Positions 54,300 to 63,025 of a stretch of DNA of 64,000 bases are shown here, piece after piece (position 1 is the stretch's first letter; each line of letters begins with the position of its first letter). The notes beneath the pieces are model-generated. The model did not search any database. It was not told where the DNA came from and worked only from the letters and a program-made list of their open reading frames with translations. Made by a program: the position numbers and the translations under genes. Origin of the DNA: Pseudomonadota bacterium (GTDB lineage Bacteria; Desulfobacterota; Desulfovibrionia; Desulfovibrionales; Desulfovibrionaceae); NCBI GenBank assembly GCA_018816865.1, contig JAHIUW010000036.1:186001-250000 (forward strand). The letters are read 5' to 3'.

Positions 54300-55988
54300 C
54301 TACTCGGCCTTGGTCCAGTAGGGGTTGGAAATATCCTCGAACACGGCCAGGGCAGCGGTGGAGCCCTCACCCACTGCAGTGGCGATCTGCTGCACCCCGC
54401 CGATCACATCACCGCAGGCGTAGATGCGCGGGATATTGGTGCGCATGTTGCGGTCCACCTTGATGTAGCCCCACTGGTCCAAGGTCACGCCCACCTGCTG
54501 GGGGATCTCGGTGTTGGGGTTCCAGCCGATGGCCAAAAACGCCCCGTCCACCTTCAGCTCACTGAGCTCCCCTGTCTTGAGATTCTTCAGACGCACGCCC
54601 TTCAGGCCCGTCTCGTCACCCAGGAACTCCTCTACGCCGCAGTCCCAGATGACCTCGATGCCGGCCTTCTTGATGCCGTTCTGGAGGTGTTTCTCGGCGC
54701 GGAACTCGTCGCGACGATGGACGAGGGTCACGCCCACGTCCATGTTCTTGAGGTGCAGGGCCTCGGTCAGGGCGGTATTGCCGCCGCCGACCATGATCAC
54801 CTGCTTGCCCTTGTAGGCCCAGCCGTCGCAGGAGGCGCAGACCGACACCCCGCGCCCGAAGAGTTGCGCCTCGCCTGGCACACCCAGAAGTTTGGCGCTG
54901 GCGCCCGTGGCCAGAACCAGAGACTTGGCCAGATAACGGCCCTTGGCCGTGATGACCTCGATCTTCTTACCGATCTTGATCTCGTCCAGGCCTTCCCCCT
55001 CATGGATCTCGCAGTAGTCACGGGCCTGGGAGGCGATCATCTCCATCAGCTGGACGCCACCCACGGTCTTGAAGCCGGGGTAGTTCTCCACCTCGGGGGT
55101 CAGGATGACCTGCCCGCCGACCACGCCCTTTTCCAGCACCAAAGTCTTCAGCCCGCTCCGCTCGGCATAGATGGCCGCCGTCAATCCCGCGGGACCGGCA
55201 CCGGCCACGACCACGTCGAATTCACCGGCCGGCGTCAGGCCCTCGGCCATGGCCAGCCCCGCAACCTCGGGCACCATGTCGGGGTCATTCTTCTGCATCT
55301 CCTCCAGCAACTGCTCGGCGTGCTTCAGATAGACCATCTCCAGCACGAAGCGTTCCTCGGGCAGCAACCCCTTCTGACGGAAGGTCTCGTTGGTCACGGT
55401 CAGGGGCACGGATTGCGCATCATACTTGTCGGCCAGTTCCGGGTTCTCGCCGGTTTCCACGCACTCGGCGGAGATCAGATCCGGGCGCTCGATGGCCGTG
55501 CGCAGCACCTGGCCAACCTGGCCAGGACAATAGGGTCAGGTGGGACTGATGAAGACCTTGAGTTCGCGCTGCTCCTTCAATCCGGCCAAGACGTCCCGCG
55601 AGGACTGGGACAGGCCGCTCTTGCCGTGGGAGACGAGCATCATGGTCTCGATAAAGACGCGCGCCTCCTCGCCCAGGGGAGTCCCGGTGTAGCGAATACG
55701 GTATTTATCGGGCTGCACCAGCAGGCTGGGGGAACGGCTCACACCGTAGGTGGAGGCCTTCTCACCATGCAAATCGTTGAAATTGAGGCTGATCTTCTCG
55801 CCAAGCCTGTCGATGTCGCGCATGAACGCGACCATGGCCTCGTTGTAGGGGTCATTCATCCCCGACTGGGTGAAGACCTCCAGGGTCACGGGCTCGGGCA
55901 TCTCCTTGAACAATTTCTCGAGATGGGTCCTGCTGTCTTGGGGCAGATACCACTGCTCTTCGGCCTTCTTCGGTGTCTTCTTGCTCAT
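54300..55988 (-). CDS. Selenocysteine-containing thioredoxin reductase-like flavoprotein (AhpF-like)
   Basis: 562 residues if the in-frame TGA at 55536-55538 is read as selenocysteine (residue 151). Residues about 1-240 hold two thioredoxin-like folds; the second has the redox motif T-U-PYC, where homologues have CPYC. From about 250 a thioredoxin reductase follows: FAD site GAGPAGLTAA, redox-active CASC near 384, NAD(P) site GGGNTALTEA and GDV near the end. The layout is that of AhpF. It should take electrons from NAD(P)H via FAD and CASC to the U-x-x-C site, and on to peroxidases or disulfides. A SECIS-like hairpin lies directly after the UGA. ATG 55988 follows GGAGGAG. Ordinary gene finding would split it into two proteins. 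Confidence 0.9.
55508..55526 (-). promoter_or_regulatory. SECIS-like hairpin after the UGA codon
   Basis: On the minus strand, nine bases after TGA: CCTGGCC, loop AGGTT, GGCCAGG, a perfect 7-bp stem. Bacterial SECIS elements sit just after the UGA and carry a G-U loop recognised by SelB. The AGGUU loop fits this; binding is inferred. Confidence 0.75.
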
Positions 55989-56205
55989 CTCTCGCTCCTC
56001 CAGGGATCTCGAAATCAACTGTTCCGCCAGGTTGCGGGCAGGCTCACTGCACAACCTAGCACAACCGCATGGGAGAACAAGCCCGAGGCGGGAGTTGTTC
56101 TGCAAGGGGCCGCCCTGACCGGAGATTCATCCGGGCGTCGGTCCCCAGCAAGGGATCCGATCCTGGGCTATGCTCCCCGCAACGCCCGGCTGACCCGGGG
56201 AGGAA

Positions 56206-57174
56206 TCAGCCGTTGACCACGTTGATGGGCGCACCCTTCAGGAAGGCGGCGATGTTGCGCGCCGTCTGCTCCATGAGCCGGACCCTGGCGGCCTGGGAGG
56301 CCCAGGCTATATGCGGTGTCAGGAGGCAGCCCGGTGCCTGCAGCAAGGGGTTGTCATCCCGCACCGGCTCGCTGGACAGGACATCCAGGGCGGCTCCGCC
56401 CAACAGCCCTTCGTTCAAGGCCCGGGCCAGGTCAGGCTCGTTGATCAGCGCCCCCCGGGCGGTATTGACCAGCAGCGCCCCGGGCTTCATCTTTGAGAGC
56501 AGTTCCCAGTTCACAAACTGTCCATTGTCCGCGGTCAACGGGCAGTGCAGGCTGACCACGTCCGACTCCTCGAAAATTTCCTGGAGAGTGGCAAACCCGA
56601 AAGGCTTGTACCACGGGGCGGGCTTGGGCCGCGGCGCATGGACCAGGACGCGCATCCCGAAGGCATGGGCCAGCTCCGCCACGCGCGAACCAATGCCCCC
56701 GAAACCCACGATGCCCATGGTCATGCCCGCCAGCTCCACCTGGGGCTTGAGCCAGTAGCACCAGTCCGGTCCCTGGCTCCAGCGCCCTTCACGGACGCTG
56801 GCGTCATGGCCGGCAACGCCGTGACAATGTTCCAGGATCTGGGCCATGACGAACTGGGCCACGGCATTGGTTCCGTAGCCCGGCACATTGGACACGGGGA
56901 CGCCCCGCTCCCTGGCCGCAGCCACATCCAGCACATCATAGCCCGTGGCCAACACGGAAATGAACTCAAGATCAGGCAAGGCATCCAGCAGCGCCGCATC
57001 CAAGGGGGTCTTGTTGGTCATCAGGATCCGGGCCCCTTGGGCGCGCTCCAGAACCTGCGCGGGGGTCGAGCGCTCATGCACGACCAGCTCCCCCAAGGCC
57101 TGCACCGGAGTCCAGGGGATGTCCCCGGGGTTCAACACAAATCCGTCCAATACCACCATGCGCGAGTTGTGCAT
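56206..57174 (-). CDS. D-2-hydroxyacid dehydrogenase (hydroxypyruvate reductase-like)
   Basis: 322 residues. The NAD site is GIVGFGGIGSRVAELAHAFG, and the catalytic Arg, Glu and His are in NTARGALI, LSSEP and LTPHIAWAS; the PHIAWAS form is common in glycerate dehydrogenase/hydroxypyruvate reductase. It interconverts 2-keto and D-2-hydroxy acids. ATG 57174 with GGGGGTG upstream was preferred to a TTG at 57192, which would overlap the preceding gene. It follows the TRAP binding protein gene by 4 bp, so the pair forms an operon. Confidence 0.88.
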   Translation of the reverse strand: MHNSRMVVLDGFVLNPGDIPWTPVQALGELVVHERSTPAQVLERAQGARILMTNKTPLDAALLDALPDLEFISVLATGYDVLDVAAARERGVPVSNVPGYGTNAVAQFVMAQILEHCHGVAGHDASVREGRWSQGPDWCYWLKPQVELAGMTMGIVGFGGIGSRVAELAHAFGMRVLVHAPRPKPAPWYKPFGFATLQEIFEESDVVSLHCPLTADNGQFVNWELLSKMKPGALLVNTARGALINEPDLARALNEGLLGGAALDVLSSEPVRDDNPLLQAPGCLLTPHIAWASQAARVRLMEQTARNIAAFLKGAPINVVNG

Positions 57175-57178
57175 CGCT

Positions 57179-58240
57179 TCACCCCCTATCAATGGTCATT
57201 GCGCCCAGGGCATTGAGATAACTATCGCGGACCTTGCGGGCAAGGGGCGATCCGCTGGCCCTGTCCGCCGCGGCCTCCATGCTCCAGCCCCGCAAGGCGG
57301 CAAGGGCTGCGGGGTCGATGCCCCGCAGGGTCAAGCGGCCCTCGGCAGCCAAGGCTGCCATGGCCTGGGCGTTGCCAGCCGTAAAGTCCGCAGAGAGCCT
57401 GTGGTCCTCCTCGGCGGCGGAGGCATTGATGATGATCCGCAGCATGGCGGGCAGGGCCTCAAAGGCCTCGCGATTCAGGCAGAGCATCATCCGACCCGCC
57501 GGGGCCTGCCAGCTCGGCCCCCAGGAATAGCGGGCTGCCTTGTGGAACCCCAACTCGCGCTCGTGGAACGCCCCGTACCACGACGCGACATCCAAGTTCC
57601 CGGAGGCCAGGGCGCTGACCGTGGCCCCGCCGTCGGCCAAGGCCACGGGAATGGCCCCGGCACGCGCCAGCACATCCGCAGCCACACCCTGGGCAGGCAC
57701 CCGCAGGCCCTTGAAATCTTCCAGCCCGAACACTGTACGATTGGACCAGCCGAAGCGCACCGGCCCGGTATCCCCCATGGACCGGGGGTAAAAGCCCAAG
57801 GGTTCGCAGGCCTGTTTCCACAACTGCTCGCCGCCCAGGCCATAGAGCCAGGCGTCGTATCCCGCCGGGGACAACCCGAAGGGCACCCCGCTGAACCATT
57901 CCATGGCCGGAGAACGCTGCGCCAAATCCCTGGCAAAGCCATGGGAGCAATGGATCTCGCCCCGCTCCACCATGGCCAGGACCTCCGAAGGGCCCACCCC
58001 GGCCGGGGCCACGGACACGTCAATGGCCAGGCGACTGTCGGACAACAGGGAGACCCGGTGCGCAAAGCGCATGGCCCCCGCCTTGAACAGCTCCATATCC
58101 CTGGTCCAGGTCAGGACCATCTTCCAGCGCACCTTGGTGCCGCTGACGGCCTTGGCCGCCGCTGTCGCCGCCAGCGGCATTCCCGCCAGCATGCCCCCTG
58201 CCATCCAGGCCGCGCCTCTGAGAAACCCTCTGCGGTTCAT
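57179..58240 (-). CDS. TRAP-type solute-binding protein with Tat signal
   Basis: 353 residues. It begins with a twin-arginine signal (NRRGFLRGAAWMAGGMLAGM). The DctP-type fold shows VERGEIHCSHGFARDL, the GLRVPAQGVAADVLARAGAIPV signature and ATVSALASGNLDVASW. Family members bind organic acids in the periplasm and hand them to DctQM permeases. There are no dctQM genes in this window. The partner gene is a hydroxyacid dehydrogenase, so the ligand may be a hydroxy- or keto-acid (inference). Confidence 0.85.
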   Translation of the reverse strand: MNRRGFLRGAAWMAGGMLAGMPLAATAAAKAVSGTKVRWKMVLTWTRDMELFKAGAMRFAHRVSLLSDSRLAIDVSVAPAGVGPSEVLAMVERGEIHCSHGFARDLAQRSPAMEWFSGVPFGLSPAGYDAWLYGLGGEQLWKQACEPLGFYPRSMGDTGPVRFGWSNRTVFGLEDFKGLRVPAQGVAADVLARAGAIPVALADGGATVSALASGNLDVASWYGAFHERELGFHKAARYSWGPSWQAPAGRMMLCLNREAFEALPAMLRIIINASAAEEDHRLSADFTAGNAQAMAALAAEGRLTLRGIDPAALAALRGWSMEAAADRASGSPLARKVRDSYLNALGAMTIDRG

Positions 58241-58350
58241 CGCAACTCACCGTCCATGTTACTTTTCGTGTCTGTCTCAGACCCCTTTGTCCCTAGCACA
58301 GCACCCGGACGAACGCGACCCCGCACCACTCATGTTTTCCGTTTATCCAA

Positions 58351-58379
58351 TTGTTTAATCGGCCTTTTCTTGATATTGA
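58351..58379 (+). promoter_or_regulatory. Promoter of the binding protein/GGDEF-EAL operon
   Basis: TTGTTT at 58351-58356, a 17-base spacer and TATTGA at 58374-58379, 33 bases before the start at 58412. Confidence 0.5.
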
Positions 58380-58411
58380 AAACTTATTGATTTGCCCACC
58401 AGGGAGCATTG

Positions 58412-59647
58412 ATGACACGCAGATTTCGGACCGCCATCGTTACCATCCTCGTCCTTGCCACCCTGTGTATCGGCGCGGCGCGCTGCCATGCGGGCCAAGA
58501 CCTCGTTTTGGGCATGTCGGCGGCCTTCACGGGCCCCACCAGGGACCTGGGTCTCGAACTCTACCGGGGGGCCCAGGCCTATTTCGACAAGGTCAACCAG
58601 TCCGGAGGCGTCCTGGGCAACCGGATCTCCATCCTGCCCCTGGACGACGCCTACGATCCGCACCGCTGCCAGAACAACACCGTCACCTTCATCCAGCGCA
58701 CCCAGGTCTTCGCCCTGTTCAACTATGTGGGCACCCCCACCAGCACCCAGGTCCTGCCGCTGCTCAAACGATACGCCGACAGAAACATGCTGCTGCTCTT
58801 CCCGCTGACCGGGGCCGAGCCCCTGCGGCGCCGGCCCTATGTGGACAAGATCTACAACCTGAGGGCTTCCTACAACGACGAGGCCCGGGCCCTGGTCAAC
58901 AATTTCCTGGATGCCGGACGTGAAAAGATCGCTGTTCTCTATCAGGCGGATGCCTTTGGCCGCAACGGCTGGGACGGCATCCGCCAAGCCCTGGCCTCAC
59001 GCCATCTGGGCATGGTCGCCGAGGCCAGCTACCACCGGGGAGCCGTCTTCGGCGACGACATGACCCCCCAGGTGGACATCCTTAAGCACCAAGAGCCCCA
59101 GGCCGTGGTTTGCGTGGGCACCTCGGCGGCTTGCGCCGCCTTCATCCGCGACGCACACACCCAAGGACTGGACGTGCCCATCGCCACCCTGTCCTTCGCC
59201 AACCCGCAGACCATGCTCGAACTGCTGAAAAACCAGAAGCAGCCGGAGCACCGGTACAAGAACATCATCGCCTCCCTGGCCGTGCCCTGCCACAAGGACC
59301 GTTCGCTGGCCGCCGTGCAGGAATTCCAGGAACTCATGAAGACAACGCCTCCGCCTCCGCCGGGATTGACCGATGCCCCATACTCCTCGCCGGACTTCAG
59401 CCCCGTGGCCTTCGAGGGTTTCCTGAACGCCAAGGTCCTTGTCCAGGCCCTGGAGCGCATCGGCCCGCACCCGAACCGCACGGCCCTGGCCCTGGCCCTG
59501 GAGGACCCCCAGGGCTTCGATCTGGGACTCGGCCACCGGGTGGCCTTCAGCCAGGACCGGCACCAGGCCCTGAGCACGGTCTATTTCGTCAGCCTGGATG
59601 ACGGGCAGCTGGCCCCCATCCAGGACTTCAGACGGTGCCGGCCATGA
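58412..59647 (+). CDS. ABC-type branched-chain amino acid/amide binding protein
   Basis: 411 residues with a signal peptide (TAIVTILVLATLCIGAARCHAG). It has the type I periplasmic-binding (Peripla_BP_6) fold: LVLGMSAAFTGPTRDLGLEL, the GLRVGG-like loop GGVLGNRISILPLDDAYDP, and KIAVLYQADAFGRNGWDG. No ABC transporter genes are nearby. The stop overlaps the start of the GGDEF-EAL sensor (ATGA), so the two are made together. It probably acts as the periplasmic receptor for that sensor. ATG 58412 follows AGGGAG. Confidence 0.87.
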   Translation: MTRRFRTAIVTILVLATLCIGAARCHAGQDLVLGMSAAFTGPTRDLGLELYRGAQAYFDKVNQSGGVLGNRISILPLDDAYDPHRCQNNTVTFIQRTQVFALFNYVGTPTSTQVLPLLKRYADRNMLLLFPLTGAEPLRRRPYVDKIYNLRASYNDEARALVNNFLDAGREKIAVLYQADAFGRNGWDGIRQALASRHLGMVAEASYHRGAVFGDDMTPQVDILKHQEPQAVVCVGTSAACAAFIRDAHTQGLDVPIATLSFANPQTMLELLKNQKQPEHRYKNIIASLAVPCHKDRSLAAVQEFQELMKTTPPPPPGLTDAPYSSPDFSPVAFEGFLNAKVLVQALERIGPHPNRTALALALEDPQGFDLGLGHRVAFSQDRHQALSTVYFVSLDDGQLAPIQDFRRCRP

Positions 59648-62631
59648 AGATGACCCGCCTGTTCAAGAAGACCCTGCTGTTCATGCTGCTGGCGTTTGGC
59701 GTCATCGCCGCCGTGTCCTCTTCCTATTCGGCCTGGTCGCTGCGCGACCGCATGACCGCCGAGTACGAATCCAAGGCCCTGGCCATTGCCAAATCCATGG
59801 CGGATTCCAGCGCTGAGCTGATCCTCTCCCAGGATGCGACCTCCATCCAGTCACGCATCGACCAGTTCCTGGACATCAACGGGGTCTCCTATGTCCTGGT
59901 GGCCTCCCACTCGGGCGAGGTGATGGCCCACACCTTTGTCCCGGAAATCCCGGAACCGGTCTCGGCCTTGCTCTGGGACCTGCGCACCATCCACTCGGGT
60001 CGCATCAAGGCACCGGTCAGCCTGTCCCTCTCCCTGCCCGGCAGGGGGGAATTCATCCACGTCGCCCACCCGGTCCTGGCCGGGGAAATCGGCAGCGTGC
60101 ACATCGGCATGGACAAGGGCCTGATCAACCGGGCGATTCTGGGCACCATCCTCAACCAGCAGATCCTGACCCTGATCCTGTTCCTGACCTGTGCCTTCGC
60201 GGCCTATTTCTTCATGGAGAACATCTCGCGCCCGCTGATCAAGCTGACCGAGTACGCCCGCAAGATCCGCAACCGCGACTTCGGGGCCACGCTGGACATC
60301 GACTCCAAGGACGAACTGGGAGAACTCGCCGGGGCCTTCCATTCCACCTCCCAGGAGCTGTCAGGCCTGATCAGCGAACTGGAACAGGCAGTGGAAGACA
60401 CCACGGGCGAATTGCAGGACACGCTGTCCACGGTCTCGGCCATCGTGAACAACATGGCCGACGGATTGCTGGTGACCGACGCCGACGGCACCCTGCTGCA
60501 ATTCAATTCCGCCCTGCTGGAAATGTTCGGAGCAACCTCCGGGAATCTCACGGAGCGCAATGCCCGTGAGCTATTGGGGACGGACATGCCGTCCATGATG
60601 AGCCGGGCCGGGCTGGACCGCTGCACCCTTCCCACGGGTGACTCCAGCGCCCTCCCTTCCGGGAAACGAGCCACCATCGAGGTCGAAGGACACCGCCAGG
60701 ACGGCACGGCCTTCCCGGCCGAGATGTCCCTGGCGGTGCTGCCGATGCACGGCGACATCAACGTCGTGGGCATCATCCGCGACATCAGCAAACGCAAACA
60801 GACCGAACTCAAGCTCCAGCTGGCCCACGCCGAGCTGGAGGACCGCGTGGCCCAGCGCACGGCGCAGCTGTCCGAATCCAACAAGCGCCTGGAAGACGAG
60901 GCCGCGGAACGCAATGCCGCCGAGCTGGCCCTGCGCCAGGCCGAGGGCAAATACAGGGGCATCTTCGAGAACGCCATCGAAGGCATCTTCCAGCTCGCCC
61001 CCGACGGCACCTACATCGCGGCCAACCCGGCCCTGGCTCGCATCTACGGCTACGCCACCCCCATGGACCTCCTGGGGGCGGCGGGCAGCGGCATGGCCTC
61101 CTTCCACGTGGACGAATCCCGCGGCCAGGAATTTTGGTCACAACTTCTGGAGAACAAGGAGATACGCGGCTTCGAGTCCCAGGCCAGAAAACGCGACGGG
61201 CGCATCGTCTGGCTCACCCAGAACGCCCGGCCCGTGCATGACGAGAACGGCCAACTCCTGTTCTACGAGGGCTCGGTGCAGGACATCACCGAGCGCAAGG
61301 AAGCCGAATCGGCGCTGCGGCACCAAGCCTTCCACGATCCCCTGACCGGATTGCCCAACCGCATCCTGTTCCTGGACCACCTGCGTCTGGCCATGGAACG
61401 CACCAAACGCTCCAAGGGCTTCGTGTACGCCGTGCTGTACCTGGACCTGGACCGCTTCAAGATCATCAACGACAGCCTGGGCCACAACATCGGCGACGAG
61501 CTGTTGAAGCATGTGGCGCGCAAACTGGAAGAAGCCGTGCGCACCATGGATACCGTGGCCCGCTTCGGCGGCGACGAGTTCGCCGTACTCCTCGAGGACA
61601 TGCGCGCACCCCGCGAGGCCATCAAGATCGCCAGGCGCATCTGCGATCTGGTCAAGGAACCGGCAATGCTGGGCGGCTACGAAGTGCATACCTCGGCCAG
61701 CCTGGGTATCGTGCTGGTCAAAAAGGACTATGATCGTCCCGACTCCATCCTGCGCGACGCCGACACCGCCATGTACCGGGCCAAGGAATCAGGGCGTTCG
61801 CGTTTCAAGGTCTTCAGCCAGCGCATGCATGATCAGAACGTGCGCCTTCTGGAGCTGGAGACCGAACTGCGCAGATCCCTGACGCGCGACGACTTCGTGA
61901 CCCTGCTGCAACCCATCGTGGACCTGGACAACAAGCGCCTGGCGGGTTTCGAGGCCCTGGTCCGCTGGAACCACCCCAAGCTCGGCATGATCTCGCCCGC
62001 GGAATTCATCCCCCTGGCCGAGGACACGGGCCTGATCCACCCCCTGGGAGAATGGGTGTTGCGCAACGTCTGCGGTACCATCCGCGACTGGGAGAAGCAG
62101 TTCCCAGCCGACAAGCCCTTGAACATCTCCATCAACCTTTCGGCCAAGCAGTTCGTGCAGCCCACCTTGATCCCGCAACTGCGCGAGATCCTGGAACTGA
62201 CCGGCATCACCCCCTCCAACCTGCGCCTGGAGGTGGCCGAGACAGTGCTCATGAAACACGCCACCATCGCCATCGAAATGCTCGGCCAACTCAAGAACCT
62301 GGGCATCTCCCTGTCCATGGACGACTTCGGCACGGGCTATTCCTCGCTGTCCTACCTCCGCCAGTTCCCCATCGATGCCCTGAAGATCGACCGCAGCTTC
62401 ATCTCCCGCTTTGGGGAGGACGCCGAATCCCAGGTGCTGGTGCGCTCCATCATCGCCCTGGCCAAGAACATCGGCGTGGCCGTGGTGGCCGAGGGCGTGG
62501 ACACCGAAGTGCAACGCGTGATGCTCAAGGACCTTGGCTGCGAATACGCCCAAGGCTACCTCTTTGCCCGCCCCATGACCCGCGAACAGGCCGAAGGCCT
62601 GCTGCGCGGCGATGAAGTCCTGGACATCTAA
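59644..62631 (+). CDS. Membrane PAS-GGDEF-EAL cyclic di-GMP enzyme
   Basis: 995 residues. TM1 (about 8-30), a periplasmic domain (31-180), TM2 (183-203), HAMP (204-255), PAS (270-385), a coiled coil, PAS (435-560), GGDEF (565-725) and EAL (740-990). The GGDEF motif is intact (ARFGGDEF near 640) with the inhibitory I-site RTMD five residues before it. The EAL site is intact too (FEALVRW near 768, DDFGTGYSS, AEGVDT). It could make or degrade c-di-GMP depending on input. It shares an ATGA overlap with the upstream binding protein, its probable signal input. ATG 59644 is used because of this overlap. Confidence 0.93.
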   Translation: MKMTRLFKKTLLFMLLAFGVIAAVSSSYSAWSLRDRMTAEYESKALAIAKSMADSSAELILSQDATSIQSRIDQFLDINGVSYVLVASHSGEVMAHTFVPEIPEPVSALLWDLRTIHSGRIKAPVSLSLSLPGRGEFIHVAHPVLAGEIGSVHIGMDKGLINRAILGTILNQQILTLILFLTCAFAAYFFMENISRPLIKLTEYARKIRNRDFGATLDIDSKDELGELAGAFHSTSQELSGLISELEQAVEDTTGELQDTLSTVSAIVNNMADGLLVTDADGTLLQFNSALLEMFGATSGNLTERNARELLGTDMPSMMSRAGLDRCTLPTGDSSALPSGKRATIEVEGHRQDGTAFPAEMSLAVLPMHGDINVVGIIRDISKRKQTELKLQLAHAELEDRVAQRTAQLSESNKRLEDEAAERNAAELALRQAEGKYRGIFENAIEGIFQLAPDGTYIAANPALARIYGYATPMDLLGAAGSGMASFHVDESRGQEFWSQLLENKEIRGFESQARKRDGRIVWLTQNARPVHDENGQLLFYEGSVQDITERKEAESALRHQAFHDPLTGLPNRILFLDHLRLAMERTKRSKGFVYAVLYLDLDRFKIINDSLGHNIGDELLKHVARKLEEAVRTMDTVARFGGDEFAVLLEDMRAPREAIKIARRICDLVKEPAMLGGYEVHTSASLGIVLVKKDYDRPDSILRDADTAMYRAKESGRSRFKVFSQRMHDQNVRLLELETELRRSLTRDDFVTLLQPIVDLDNKRLAGFEALVRWNHPKLGMISPAEFIPLAEDTGLIHPLGEWVLRNVCGTIRDWEKQFPADKPLNISINLSAKQFVQPTLIPQLREILELTGITPSNLRLEVAETVLMKHATIAIEMLGQLKNLGISLSMDDFGTGYSSLSYLRQFPIDALKIDRSFISRFGEDAESQVLVRSIIALAKNIGVAVVAEGVDTEVQRVMLKDLGCEYAQGYLFARPMTREQAEGLLRGDEVLDI

Positions 62632-62652
62632 CGGACCTCCAGACATTGAAAA

Positions 62653-62684
62653 TCCCGATGCAATCCCCTAGGATTGGATCGGGA
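62653..62684. other. Hairpin just before the UXX-star gene
   Basis: TCCCGAT-G-CAATCC pairs with GGATTG-G-ATCGGGA around a CCTA loop. It lies 22 bases past the GGDEF-EAL stop and 24 bases before the next start. There is no T run after it, so it may be a weak terminator or a processing or control site. Confidence 0.5.
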
Positions 62685-62707
62685 CACTCAATGAAAGGAG
62701 AAACACC

Positions 62708-62905
62708 ATGGCAATGATCATCTACGGCAAACCCGGCTGCCCCTATACCATCAAGGCCAGGTCGGCCCATCCCGAGGCCGCCTATGTCGACGTCACCATG
62801 GACCCCGCCAAGCTGGACGAAATGCTCAAGCTGACCGACGGGGCGCGCAAGGTCCCTGTGCTGGTGGAAGACGGCAAAGTGACCATCGGCTTTGGCGGCA
62901 CCTGA
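62708..62905 (+). CDS. UXX-star family glutaredoxin-like protein (Cys form)
   Basis: 65 residues. MAMIIYGKPGCPYTIKARSA has the glutaredoxin-like start with Cys11 where UXX-star selenoproteins carry selenocysteine, and no second Cys in the CxxC place (CPYT). The remaining fold is KVPVLVEDGKVTIGFGG, the cis-Pro region of thioredoxins. It is a likely small thiol redox protein with a monothiol mechanism. AAGGAG precedes the start. It sits 76 bp after the GGDEF-EAL gene. Confidence 0.8.
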   Translation: MAMIIYGKPGCPYTIKARSAHPEAAYVDVTMDPAKLDEMLKLTDGARKVPVLVEDGKVTIGFGGT

Positions 62906-62956
62906 GGCTGTTGAAACCAGCCGGCAGGTTGCCGACTGACAAAGGACTGGAATGAT

Positions 62957-62985
62957 GACGCCCGGGCTTGTCAGGTCCGGGCGTC
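62957..62985. terminator. GC-rich hairpin between convergent genes
   Basis: GACGCCCGG (62957-62965) pairs with CCGGGCGTC (62977-62985). It separates the UXX-star gene from the convergent MFS gene; a TTTTTT run lies about 15 bases further on the plus strand. Confidence 0.6.
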
Positions 62986-63025
62986 GTCGCGTCTGAAGGC
63001 TTTTTTGTTCCGGGGCTTTCTTTCC

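Noticed and set aside
54300-56105. A truncated thioredoxin reductase next to a separate thioredoxin-like protein, i.e. a nonsense-broken pseudogene
   Set aside because: The stop is a TGA exactly at the position of the first redox Cys, the frame is unbroken, and a SECIS-like hairpin follows at the right distance.
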